A stretch of 64,000 nt of DNA from Welwitschia mirabilis. Its lineage: Eukaryota > Gnetophyta > Gnetopsida > Welwitschiales. The stretch's first letter is position 1. Every line of letters begins with the position of its first letter. The notes below the pieces were generated by a model. The model did no database searches. It was not told where the DNA came from and saw only the letters and a list, made by a program, of their open reading frames with translations. The stretch is from NCBI GenBank assembly GCA_051453625.1, contig JBOZIK010000001.1, positions 127,304,693-127,368,692 of the forward strand. The letters run 5' to 3'. Shown one piece after another: positions 44,131-57,040 of the stretch. A program made the translations under genes and the position numbers.

Positions 44131-45837
44131 TTATAAGCCTCATCTTCCACCCATATTGTCTAGACAATAATGTGAGACAATAGTCAATAAGAAATCAATA
44201 AAAGGAAAATAAGGATAAGTAAAAAATAAAAGATATAGTTACTAATTAGAAAAGAACAAAAAATATTTAACATAATAAGATCAAATACAATAATAAGAAG
44301 AGGAGGAATAATGAAAAACTATAAAATTTCAATCAAACTTATTGAATAGTAGACCTATCATTACCAATACAGTAATCTAATTCAAAAAGTCTATCCATAT
44401 TTCTCCATACTATTCTCTTATAAATATTCAAAGAAATATCCTTTCCTTTTCTACCAAGTCCACTTTAGTTTATGCCTCTAATGATAAATATTTTTAAAAA
44501 CATGACTCGAAATATTTTAGACTTTTAAATTGTATAAAATCTTATCTTCTTGATAATTCATACTCTAAGTTGAGACTTAGAGAACTTATTAAGTATGTCA
44601 AAACATTCTTAATCATTCATCCTAAAAAACTTTCTTCAAATTTTTTGATTTCTAATAGAACCATTAATATTTTTCATCCTCAATATCAATTTTTAGATGA
44701 AATTTATATGTGGAATTTTTTATATCGTGGGATTGATAAGATATTATTCTTCCATTAATTATCTAAACTCTTTATCTATTATATTGCAAATAAATTTTAT
44801 GAAGCTAAAATGTTATCATATCATGCATATGTACCTTTCATGTTTTATCAATTAGTCTCTATTTATTTTGATCCTTTTTTTTAAGAAAATATAATTCCTT
44901 AGGGCTTAAATAAATTCTTCTTTCTTTTTCTTTTTATTTCTTCCAAATAAAGTAAAAAACAAAATTTAGGATTTAAATGAGATTTATTTTTATTTTTCTT
45001 TATATTTGATTTTGATTTTATGATAGTTATGCTTTTATCTTTGTTTTTTATTTCAATAAATTAATCTTTCAATGATTAGGTTCTTGTCTTTTAGAGAAAG
45101 TATATTTTTAATAACTTAGTTGTAATTTATGATTTGAATACTAGGGAAAGTTAAAAAAATGGATAAAGGTTACAAATACATGAATTATAAAAAGATATTG
45201 AACATGATAGAAGTAATTATTTTGAAAGTTCTCTTATCATTATCTGAATTCTTTTTTAGCCTATTCTTTTTGTGGATGTCATACTATTGCTTAAATAGCT
45301 TTAACTTAACTAATGTTTTACTTTATGTAGTTACTAAGACTAGTAATTTTTAGTTGGACATTTCAAAGTGATAAGATTTGATTCATCCAATCTTAATACA
45401 TTCAAATATCTATGAAATTTATTTGAAGGAATATGCTTTGTTTTTTGTGTTTTCTGTCAATGGTTTTTAGTTATTTAGAGGTATTCTTTCCTTATCTTTC
45501 ATCTCATTTCTTCATCTTTGTCTTTGCGAGTGTATGGTTATGTATGATTTATTTTGAAGAAGTATCCAAAAAGGAAGGAAAAAGAGAATAATGACAATGA
45601 TCTATTATTTCTATGCTAAATACATGTTCCCCATGTTACCCTACCATACTAAGGTAAATTTTCCTGAGAGGAATCTTTGGTAGTATTAGTAGCTATTGGA
45701 ACTCCATAAGGGGTTCAGTTGGCCATGCTTCATGGGTCCCTACTCTAACTGTGGTTTCACTCCCCTCATTATGGATTAAAATAGAATACTTTAAGGCTAT
45801 GAGATTAGTGGTATTTTTGGTATTATTTAACGTTATA

Positions 45838-47110
45838 GTATTCCTACATGATCATTTCACTTTTAAGGATTTGGGTGTGTTTTAGAATGTCAGTAGGTGA
45901 GTTCATGTCTGGTAGCTTTTGATCTTATTGTTCATTTTTTAAAAATATTAGTTACTTAGAATCATCATAATCATTACCTATTTGAGTGGTATTTTATGAA
46001 GTTTTTGCATTATTTCATGCATTATTAGTCAAGTGATTTTATGATTACTTTGAAGAGGGTTTTCTAGGTTTAAATTTAAGATAGGTACATACTCTTTTGC
46101 ATGTTCCTAGGTTGTCCATTTTCATTTTGTTTTTCTTAAGTTGTTTTCTTTGGGATTTCAAAGTTATTTTCATACATTTTCATTAGAAATGCCTAGGACC
46201 TAATCATTTAGTAGTTTTCTTGTTGAATTTTACTTTCATCTATAGTTTTTTTTTCTTTATAGAAGTTGATTTTCTTTTGCAAATAAATTTTATTAGTTTA
46301 TGATGCTAATTTTTCCAATTTATTCTCTTGAATATTTTTAAGTTTAGTTTCCTTTTTTTTTTTTTTTGATTTTTGATGCATCAAGCAATATTTTTAAATT
46401 ATNNNNNNNNNNNNNNNNNNNNNNNNNNNNNNNNNNNNNNNNNNNNNNNNNNNNNNNNNNNNNNNNNNNNNNNNNNNNNNNNNNNNNNNNNNNNNNNNNN
46501 NNTTCTGATGTCATCATAGGCATTGATTATTTTCTAGACTTATTGTGCTTACAGTATTCCCACATGGTTATTTTACTTTTAAAGATTTGGATGTGTTTTG
46601 AGGTGTTAGCAGGTGAGTTCATTTCTTATAGCTTTTGATCTTAGCATTCATTTTTTGACAACATTAGTTACTTAGCATCGTCATAATCACTGCCTATTCA
46701 AGTGATACTTTATAAAGATTTTGCATTATGTCATGCATTATTAATCATGTGATTTTATGATTACTTCCAATGGGGTTTGCTAAGTCTGAATTTAGGGTAG
46801 ATACATAATCTTCTTTATGTTCCTAAGTTATCAATTTCTATTTTATTTTCCTTAGTTGTTTTAGTTGGTATTTGAAAATCATTTTTGTACTTTTTCATCA
46901 CAAATGCTTTTGATCATTTAGTAGTTTTCTAATTGATTTTTATCTCCTTTACTGCTTTTATTTATAGAAGTTAATTTTCTTTTTGAAATTAATTTTTCTT
47001 AGTTTATGATGCTAATTTTTCCCATCTATTCTTTTGAATCTTTTTAAGTCTAGTTTCTTTAGATTTCTTTTTTTAAGTTTTGATGCATCCAATACTATTT
47101 TTCAATGATT
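45838..47110 (+). repeat. ~715-bp tandem duplication around a 100-N gap
   Basis: 45838-46402 and 46550-47110 align throughout (TTTATGATGCTAATTTTTCC, TTGCATTATKTCATGCATTA, TTTGATGCATC). Copies differ by many substitutions. The gap 46403-46502 lies at the junction. Confidence 0.85.
46403..46502. other. Assembly gap (100 N)
   Basis: Exactly 100 N at the junction of the tandem duplication. Confidence 0.99.
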
Positions 47111-48579
47111 ATGAGTTCATGACACATTTCATTTATCTTCCTTAGCTTAGTGCACTTACCTCCTTTACCATGACTTGATCTATCATGATTCTTAGCCATT
47201 TATCATCTTTTGAACTCTCTGATATTTTTCTTAAACCTTTATGATAATATTTAAGCTTAATTTATTCTACTTATACTTTAATTTTTATTAATATTTTGAA
47301 AAACCTTATCATTCTCCTTGTCATTTAGACGATCAGGTGGATGACACATAAATATTTTTTGAGAATTAACTTGTTATCTTTCATCTTTTATAGACTATTT
47401 TCTAATCTTTCATTCATGTAGAAAATACTACCCCTGGGTTTACCTATTCATTTGTGCTTAACCTACATATGTATCTTTTTCCTTCTTACATTAATGCAAT
47501 ACAGGATTTATTGATTCACCTATGGTGGAGGAGAAAAAGTTGAAGGGGTTAAGATATTTTTAAGAAAAAATTTTACACTTTTAAGGGTCATTTTGACATT
47601 TTCATGAGACATATCTATAGTTTATTGATCTAATTTTGAATTCTTATTATTTGAGTAATATACATTATAAATATTATTTACTAAAATTTGTACTTAAACT
47701 ACAGAATACTTGCAATTTATTTTCCTTGAGATTTTTATCATTTAGGATGTATAATTCATCAGTAGACTTTGCTTCCTTTATTAGATCATCATTCCTCTAA
47801 TCATCTATATAATCTAATAGTTTTTCTAAATGCTCTTTTTACCTTTCATATTCAAGGACTTTTAATACCTCGTCAATACTTACTTTATTATCATCAATAC
47901 CTACTTTGTTAATAGGCTGTTTTTTGACAGAGGTTGTTTGGTTTTATACCTGAGTACTCAATTGATTAGCAAAGAGACATGGATTTGGTGCCCTATTCAA
48001 GATAGAGAATCAAGCCCTAATAACCTGGATAAATAATGATTTAACATTGATTCTACTTATTGGAACTAAGCTAATTTTGGAGAAGCTTTATAATAATGAA
48101 ATCAACCAGTAAACAACATCTATAAATATTATTTTTGAGTTAGTACTTTTTCTAATTATACATGCACATTATTTATCTAAGATATTATGATTCTATCTTA
48201 TGATGATTCTTTTGTTTTAACATCTAATCTTTATCTTTTTAATGTGCTAAATGTTTTAAGTAAGAGACTAATGCACTGGTAAGTATTTTAATCTTATTTT
48301 ATGATAAGAATAATTATAGGTAATTAATTTTTCAAATTCATTTTAAGATTTTGTTGTCCCCAATATCATTCAGATAATAGTATAAATGATATCATGGTCA
48401 CTTTATCTATTAAGATAAAAAAATTTAGTTTATTTGATTTTGTAATTTACTCTTGCAAACTAATATTTTTGAACTTAAATTAAATATCCCTAGTTAGTGT
48501 TTTATCTTGATCCATTTGACTTTTAATTATAATTATGCACCAACTTTATTAGGAACTGATAAGACTAAGTAGGGGGCTA

Positions 48580-49797
48580 TGTTGTAATGTCAAATTGTAT
48601 GTTTTTGATGGGGTATTTTGAGTAGTTTTATAGGACATTTAGATAGGTTTAAGCACAACATGATGATTATTAAGAATCAAGGAGAAAATCATGAATATGC
48701 ATAATTACTAGCACATTTTAAGGGATTTTGAATCAAGTCTAATACTTTAAATTTTAAGGAGGAATTAATGAGCTTCAAGGCTAATTTAATTGAAAAAGTT
48801 CATTGAAAAGCCTGTCATCCCTCTATTGTCCTGATGATAGTATCTCTACGTCACTTACATGCTGACTAGGATGTTGATTAAATCAACATTAAGGATAAAT
48901 CTAGAACTCTCTTAACATGGCATTATCCTTACCATTGTCTAGATGACACCCAATATGACATCTAAAATTTGTAGATGTACCAAACTTTACCTAACTTATG
49001 TAATGTATCATGTGCTTTCTGTGAATTGTTAGGGTTTCTCATGCTCCTATTAGGATTATCTATTTTTGAATTTATTATTATTAATAAATATGGCCTTTGT
49101 CCTCGACTCTGATCATCTTCATTCCATTAGAAATTATTGTGATAGGAGATCAAAGGAGTAGAGGTCTATTCATTAGTTATAAAGAGAAGTTTTTCTTAGT
49201 GTTCAATTGTGTCTCCTTCATTAAGGTACTGTTACTTTATAACAAGATGTTGGTTTGAGATCTAATGAAAATATTCTTTTGGTTTTTATATCCATTTGCA
49301 TGTATCTTATGATGGTTTATGTTGGGTATGATTTTGTGATAGTTTCATGATTGATATATGTTATTAAGAAAAACCTTTATCAAGGTTGAAAATCATTAGT
49401 TTTGGAACTTGCATTGCATTTTAGATTAAATCATTGCATGTTTTCATATTTTATTTGATGTACTTGATAGCTTAGATTAGTTAGGATTAGTAATAGTTTT
49501 TTTAATTGATCTAGGTTATATAGGGTCAATCTTGATTACAGAGATTTAGTAGTTAAATAGATATTGCATTTATAGTAGATTACATTTGCATTTGCATAGT
49601 GTGTTTATTTTCTTGCATTGTGATTTTCATTTTAAACCATTACTTTGTGGGGAAAAAAGTCCTCTTTCTTATTGTCTAGTGCCTTTTAGGATTATGACAT
49701 TTGAGTTCACTCCTATATATATTAGTGTATAGTTGTTATGTATATATTTGTGGTTAATAAGACTTGATAAAGAATATAACATTTTTCATAAATATGC
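48580..49797 (+). repeat. 3' LTR of the inserted element
   Basis: Begins TGTTGTAATGTCAAATTG after the purine tract AAGTAGGGGGCTA. It matches the reverse complement of 34930-36142: GGGGTATTTTGAGTAGTTTT at 48612, the GTGATAGGAGATC block at 49139 and RATTATGACATTTG at 49694. The right end is approximate. Confidence 0.75.
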
Positions 49798-49809
49798 ACT
49801 ATAATAAAA

Positions 49810-51450
49810 CCTTTGTGAAAATTAGGAATTTGCTTCCCATTCTCTTAAAAATGACAACTTTGAAGAGCAATCATGCTCCATTACACAAAACAAAAATTAC
49901 TTAGAACTTAAGCCATCATCTACTAATCTGAAATACACTTTATTAAGGGATAACTTCACTCTTATGGTAGTCCCTATTTCAAGAAGTTCAATTGATTAAA
50001 CTCTTAAGGTAGAATAAGCAAGTAATAGGATGGATCCTCTTAGACATTAGGGACATTGATCTTAGAATTTGTGTGTATCATATATATATATATTTAAAAT
50101 ATAATATGAAGCCACCTAGAGAAGCCTAAAGATGAATAAACCCAACCTTAAGGGAGGTAATTAAAGATGATATAATCAAACTTCTTGATAATGGGATTAT
50201 CTATCCTATTTTAGATAGCAAGTGGATCAATCCAACTTAGATCATGGCTGAAAAAGTATGAATTATTCTTATTTCAGATGAACATAACAAACTTATCCAT
50301 ACTAGACATATAGTAAAATAGAGGATGTTTATTTATTATAGAAAATTTGATACCATCTTAAGAAAGTATCACTTCCCTCTACCTTTCTTTGACTAGAATC
50401 TAGAGCAACCTGCAAGGCATCAATTTTACTAATTCTTAGATGTGTACTCATGTTACAATCAAATTAAAGTTACCTTTTAGGATTAAGAGAAAACTATCTT
50501 CACTTATTCCTCTAAAATGTTCACCTATCAACAAATGCCCTTTGGTCTATGTAATGCACCTGTTACTTTCCACCATTACATGATTGAAATTTTATCTAAT
50601 TTATTAGATTTAGTTGTTGAAATATTCATGAATGACTTCGTGACTTATGGAATCTTTTTTAATCACTATTTAAATAACTTAAAAGTATACTTGAGTAATT
50701 TATCAAAAAAAAAGCCTTATACTCAATTGGGAGAAATGCCACTTTATGGTTAATCAAGACATAGTTTTAGGACATTCCATTTCTAAAGAAGGAATCCAAG
50801 TAGATCTAGCTAAGGTTTCTTTAATCATACACCTATCAACTCTTCAAAAACAAAAAGATATTAGATTCCTCTTAGGATATGCATAATACTATAGAATATT
50901 TACCAAGGATTTTAGTAAAATATTTAAGCCACTATATGATTGTTTAAGAAAATATGCCATCTTTAACTGGACCTTTAAATGTCAACAATCTTTTAAATAA
51001 CTCAAAGAAAAACTAACTTACATCTTAATTATTCAACCACATAACTATGAATTACCTTTTATGATTATGTATGATGCCATTGATTATGCAATTAGGGCTA
51101 TTTTATGACAAAGGATTGATTAAAAAACCAAAATATTATTTATTATGATAATAAAACTTTGAATGAAATTAGTTAAACTACACCATTATGGAAAAAGAAC
51201 TATCAGCTATAGTCATTGCCTTAAATAAATTTTTTTAATACCTTTTAGGATCTAAAATAATTATCCATATTGATCATTCATCCCTTAGATATCTCTTTAC
51301 AAAAATGGATTCAAAACTAAGAGTGATTAGATGTATTCTTCTTCTATATGAATTCAACTTGGAAATTAAAAATACAAAGGCTTTTAATAATATAATTACT
51401 AATTACCTCTTCCAATTAACTCAAGAAAATCTACAAACATCTCTTTCCAT
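49810..51450 (+). pseudogene. Athila-like gypsy reverse transcriptase and RNase H
   Basis: LELKPSSTNLKYTLLRDN (~49900), IGWILLDIRDIDLRICVYHI (~50025), INPTLREVIKDDIIKLLDNG (~50140), then FPLPFFD and FLDVYSCYNQIKVTF, and QQMPFGLCNAPVTFHHYM (50529-50585). The catalytic FMDD reads FMND (50625-50636), a GAT-to-AAT change. RNase H-like blocks (IVIALNKF, HIDHSSLRYLF, ITNYLFQL) follow to ~51440. Open frame 50517-50753 is the best-preserved part. Confidence 0.92.
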
Positions 51451-51689
51451 ATGATACCTTACCAAATGAACATCTCTTTTTTTTATTAAGGAAGCATGCT
51501 AATTTGCAATTATTACCATCTAGATGTTTAAAACCATCCCTTTTCATTAAACCATTAATGATAAAAAAAGAATCCTAATCTAAGTTAAGTAATTTTTCTA
51601 GGATAGATCCTATTGTTTCAAATACTATCTAGATAAGTCATTCACAAATGTGTACTCCAAACTGACATACATGATATACTTAACATTGA

Positions 51690-52790
51690 TATTCTAAGGC
51701 TTATACGGATCACTACTAAGTCAATAAAACTACTAGAAAAATCCTTCAATTTGTTTGTTATCAACCATCTATTTTTAAAGAATTCCATCTTTATTATAAA
51801 TCTTGTGATAACTATCACAAGTTAAGAAGTCTTTTTATAAAGACAAATAATGCCCTTTAACCCCATTATTGCTATTGAACCCTTTTACATTTGCGGAATT
51901 GATTTTCAAGGCCCTTATCCATTATCAAATAGGCATCAGTACATTTTTATCTATGTTGTTCACATAATTAAATGGATCAAGGCTTGTTCTTGATGAATAA
52001 AAAATTTTAAAATGGTGATTAAATTATTTTAAAAAAATGTGCTTTAGTTACTCATGTATTTTTATTAGTGATGGAGGAACATAATTTTGCAACCAAATAT
52101 TTAATAACATTTTTGGTAAATATGGGGTTACACACAAACTTGAAATACACCTTACCATGCTCAATCAAGTGGCTAAGTTGAAGTTACGAATAGGGAATTT
52201 AAGAAATCATTATAAAAGATAGTAAATTTAACATGAAAAAACTAGTCTTTCAAACTCAATAATGTTTTATGGGCATACCACACTACTTACAAAACTCCCT
52301 TTGGGATGTTACAATTCTGATTAGTCTATAGAAATGCCTCTTAACTACTCATAGAACTAAAATCCTATTATCTATTCATATAACTTGAGCACAAAGCATG
52401 CTTGGCAGTTCAAAACATAAACTTAAAATTGAAGGCTGGAAGGAAAAATAGGAACATACAACTTAACAAATTAGACAAAATAAAAAATGATGCCTATAAA
52501 AACATGAGGATAAATAAAGATAGGATGAAGAAATTCCATGACCAACATATGCTTAGGAAAACTTTCAAGGATGAAGAACTAACTCTACTTTATAAATTAT
52601 GCTCATATCTTTTTCTAGGTAAACTAGTCATTAAATGGAAAGGATCATTTTTAATAAATAAGTTTTGCCTCATGGAGTATTTCTTATAGAAAATCCCAAA
52701 AACAATTAACTATTCAAAGTCAATGAACATTGCATAAAGTACTATCATCTATCTATCCTAGTAACTTATGAATTCATGAGGCCTACTAAC
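51690..52790 (+). pseudogene. Athila-like gypsy integrase
   Basis: GIDFQGPYPLSNRHQYIFIY (~51897) is the first catalytic Asp region. FISDGGT*FCNQIFNNIFG has the second Asp at 52070-52072. KYGVTHKLE follows, and SSG*VEVTNREFKKS (52165-52210) retains the Glu, with CAA to TAA just before it. The C-terminal part 52402-52689 reads LDKIKNDAYKNMRINKDRMK, KFHDQHMLRKTFKDEE, GKLVIKWKGSF and ENPKNN.LFKVN, the classic Athila integrase tail. Stops and frameshifts abolish function. Confidence 0.93.
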
Positions 52791-54371
52791 CTAGGTTAAA
52801 GATAATTAAATAAAAATTAATAATAAGCAATCTTGTTATCACTTGAGTAATCATTAAGATTAAGTTTAAGTATGGGTTTTTAAGGAAAAATACACTTATT
52901 TTGAGTATGTTGGTTAAGAATGCATTCTCTTATGGTATCTGATTTTAGTAAAATTTGGTTAAAAAGGTGGAATCTAAGCTTGCATGTGTTTCTTAAGTAT
53001 AAAACCTTTAATGGGGATAATATTTTTCTCAACTAGATTAATGATTCAATGAATCCCAAAGTGCATAAAATTACTATGATAATATGAAGAAAATAATATA
53101 ATATATCACTTCTCTAAAAGCACATAACACTAGTCACTTAGTTGGTTTAGTTAACTACATCAAGGCTATGGACGCCTGCTGGTAACGTAGCTTTAATAAT
53201 TTAATTATAACATGTTTAACTAAATCAGGGATATAAATGCTTATTGACAATGAAGAAATAATTTTTACAAATATAATGTGCTTAACTCTATTAGTAGAAA
53301 ATGTTATAACACTAGATGCTCAATATACTTCAAAATCATAATATCAAGAACATATGTGAATTTAGAAATAAAAAACAAAGGAATGATAAAAGGTGGGAAT
53401 TAGAGGTTTTATGTAAACTATTATCTATTAACTTTCATACTTAGGATTTACATTGATTTCTTAAATTCATATAAGTTACTTGGCTACAACTTAGCTTGGT
53501 TAATATCATGATCCACTAAAAATAAAAAAATATGATAAAGGGGTGATAACTTAGAATAGTTTTCTTATTTATTCATTGGTTTCTAGTTTCACTCCATTAA
53601 TAAGTTTCTTGTTTATTCATTGGTTTCTATTTTCACTCCATTAACACATTTTCCATCTCATTTACCTCGCATCACTTCACTACATTCCACTTTATGCCAT
53701 TCTCATAAGAAATAATTCCTAAGGTATTAACTATTTTTGTAGATAGATNNNNNNNNNNTTCTTAAATTCATATAAGTTACTTGATTAAAAATTTACTTAG
53801 TTGATATCATGATCTAATAAAAATACAAAAGTATAATAAAGAAATGATAACTTAAGAAAGTTCACTCCTTTTTTTATCAGTTTATGGTTTAGTCCATTTG
53901 ATACATTTATCATCTCCATTTCACTCCATCATACTTCACTTCATTTCATCATCATTTTCATAAGAAATAATCCCTAAGTTATAAACTATTTTTATTGATC
54001 AACCTTCCATTTAGCATTATTTCACTATAGTTAATTTTTTCTTTTGCTCAGGTTAGTTGTATTATTTTGCATGGTTTTAATAAAAGAACTCTTTACAATT
54101 CTTTCTTAACCTGTGTTCTCAAATTACTTAAATATTATTCAACATAAACTTTGAGCACAAAGTTTAGTTTTGGTTAGGGAGCACACTATGGCATCTCAAT
54201 TTTTATTAATTTTTCATTTTAATGCCTTAATCACATAAAGGTGGTCATAAAAATTTATCAAATTTACATTTTATTCATGCCTGAGTGCATTCGAATTCAA
54301 TAAATTTTCCATGTTTAACCATTTTATTATTATCGTTTTGCTAAGACACTAGTAGAAGACTAATTAAGAGG
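52791..54371 (+). other. Non-coding 3' region of the Athila-like element
   Basis: After integrase, TTTAAGTATGGGTTTTTAAGG marks the usual start of the 3' non-coding region. A ~290-bp tandem duplication (53459-53748 and 53759-54045) flanks a 10-N gap (53749-53758). Inside the first copy, a ~43-bp block (TTTATTCATTGGTTTCTA) is itself doubled. No env-like ORF was seen. Confidence 0.65.
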
Positions 54372-55706
54372 TGCGTTAACATGTAAAAATTAACATTATA
54401 ATTAAGTTAAATAACTAATTAACCTTAATAGAATGCATTAGTATAATTGATTTCATAGAGAAACATGTCTTGTATTGATTTTCAAATTAATTATAAACTT
54501 ACCTATATTCCATAACATTTTTAGATGAATTATGATCAATTAGAGGACATGCCTCGATCCAATCATTGAACATCTTAAAATACTAGTGGCATTAGCTAGA
54601 ACTACTAACACAACTAGCCTATATGCATAAAATACCTTCAAAATCACATTCTTAGAATGTCATGAAAATTTTGAATAGAATGCAGTTACAAGCTCGATTG
54701 AATTTCACATAAAAAAATAATTGCATTATTAACAACATATGGTGATGATGGCAAGGACTTGTAGAGTAATATTTGGGAGGACTGTGTAGGATGATAGTGG
54801 AGACACATAACATAGATAGTATCTAGTAGTAACTATAGCACTTTGGAGCTAAGTATTGGCATTGTTATTAGCATCTTTACCAAATGAAGAAGTGGACAAA
54901 CTGTTTTACTTAATATTATGATTTATAATTGTCCATGTAATGCTATAATCCAAGGGATTGTAACCAATGCTCTTTCCTATTTTTACCTACAAAAGAACCT
55001 TAAACCTTTTATTATATCATCTTTATTTGGAAGAATTATAAAACTTGGAGCATCAAATTGTGATGGCTTTCTAAAGAACTCTTTGAAAAAGTGAGTTAAT
55101 CTTCAAGGATAGCTGAGGAATTCCTTCAACTTATTTCTTTCTTTTTTATAAAGATTTTTCTTTTTGTAATACATCAAGTTTTTTTTCCTTTGATTTTAAT
55201 TCATGAGTAAAATTGTAATTGAAATGCTTAGGTAACTACTTCAATCATTAAAGTTCATTTCAATTGCGTGAATTCTTTTTACTTACTTATTTTAAGTCTT
55301 TTAGATTTATAGATCTTAAGTACTTAGAGTTCTTACTTTCTATTATTATTTTGAGATTAAATTATTAATTAAATTTATCATTTCTCATATAGTGGATGAG
55401 ATTATACCCCATAACTTAAGTTAAAAGAACTTAATGGTTTTAAATGTTTTGCAGAAAGGCATTGGAGAACATTACAGTGAAGGTTTACTTAAAGATGAAT
55501 CAATGATACCTTAAAGCTAGTTTGCTTTCCTCTTCTCTCAAGATGAATTTCAACTCAACTTTAAACACCATCTCTTTATATTTCTTTTCAAAAATTTTGT
55601 AACTTATATTAACTTTAAGTTAATGCAATTCTAAATGCAAACCTATGTTATTCTTGAGAAATAACAATAGCTAAGTGAAAACTTAGCTTTAAATTTGATA
55701 CCAAAG
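54372..55706 (+). repeat. LTR-like unit 1
   Basis: Starts TGCGTTAACATGTAAAAATT after the purine-rich AGTAGAAGACTAATTAAGAG. It repeats as the next unit with a 1335-bp period. A possible TATA equivalent (CCTACAAAAG) lies near 54985. The tail reads TTTGATACCAAAG. Confidence 0.75.
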
Positions 55707-57040
55707 TGTGTTAACATGTAAAAATTGGCATCAAGATTAAGTTAAATGATTAATTAACCTTAATACAAAAAACATTAATATAATCTATTTCATCATAAAA
55801 ACATGTCTTTTATTGAGTTTTATACAAATTATAAACTTAGCTATTTTCCATGACATTTTTAGATGAATTATGCTCAATTAGAGGACATGCTTAAATCTAA
55901 TCATCAAACAACTTAAAATGCTAGTGCCACTGGCTAGTACTACTAGCACTATTGGATTATATGCATAAAATATCTCTAAACACATGTTTCTAGCATGTCA
56001 TAAAAAATTAAACATAATGCAATTATGAGATTGATTAAATCTCCCATAAAAAACAATTACATTCTTAATCATATGTGGAAATGATGAGGGACGTGTAGAG
56101 TAATATTTCATAAGACTAAATAGGACGATGGTGGAGCTACATGGCATAGTTAGAGATTAGCAGTTGCTATAGCACTCTAAAGCCAAGTGTTGATATTGTC
56201 ATAAGCATCTTTATCAAATAGAAAAGTAGATAAATTATCCTACCTAATGTCATAATTTGTAATTATCCACTTAACTCTACAAGCCAAGGGCTTATAACCC
56301 CTTCTCTACCCTATTTCTTCCTATAAAAGTGCCTTGAACCCTTCATTATATTATCTTTAGCTTAGAGAGTTATAAAACCTTGGAGCATCAACTTGTGATG
56401 GCTTTCTAAGTGACTCTTTAAGGAAGTGAGCTAGTCTTTAAGAACTGCTAAGGAGTTTCTCCTACTTCTTTCTTCCTTTTTAGTAAATTTATTCCTTTTT
56501 GTAATACATAAAGTTGTTTTCCTTTGATTTTAGTTCATGAGTAAAATTATAATTGAAATGATTCTATAACTATTTTAACCATTAAAGTTCATTTCAATCG
56601 AGTGAATTCATTTTAAGCACAAATCAGGGTCTTTTAATTTTATAAATATTAAGTATTTAAAAGTCCTTACATTTTATTATTATTTTAAGACTAAAGTATT
56701 GATTTAATTTACCATTTATCATATGGTGGATGAGAGTATACCCCATGATTTAAGCATAAAACATTTGATGGTTTTAACTATGTTGTAGAAAGATGACTAG
56801 ATAACATTTAAGAGAAGGATTACCTAAGGATAAATTAGTGATAATTGGAGCTAGTTTTCTTTCCTCCTCTCTTAAGAAAAAGTTTAATTCAAACTCTAAA
56901 CATCATAGTTTTCTCTTTATTTTCTTAAAATTTGTAACTTATATAAATCTTAAGTTAGTGTAATTCTAAATTTAAACCCATGTTATCTATGAGAAAGAAT
57001 GATAGCTAAGTGCAAACTTAGATTTCAATCTATATCATTA
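55707..57040 (+). repeat. LTR-like unit 2
   Basis: Starts TGTGTTAACATGTAAAAATT immediately after unit 1. Shared blocks include TTAGATGAATTATGMTCAAT followed by TAGAGGACATGC, GGAGCATCAAMTTGTGATGG and AAAGTTCATTTCAATYG. TATA box CCTATAAAAGTGCC near 56320. The right end is approximate. Confidence 0.75.

Larger units (their letters stand above)
44131..49797 (+). mobile_element. LTR element inserted between Athila protease and RT
   Basis: It separates the protease from the LELKPLP block, which resumes at about 49900. The right part is a 3' LTR (48580 to ~49797) preceded by a polypurine tract. The interior from ~45.6 kb is related, in inverted orientation, to 34930-37778. No 5' LTR or pol was found, and the left boundary is approximate. 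An open frame at 44570-44758 (RELIKYVKTFLIIHPKKLSS) belongs to no family I recognise. Confidence 0.65.
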
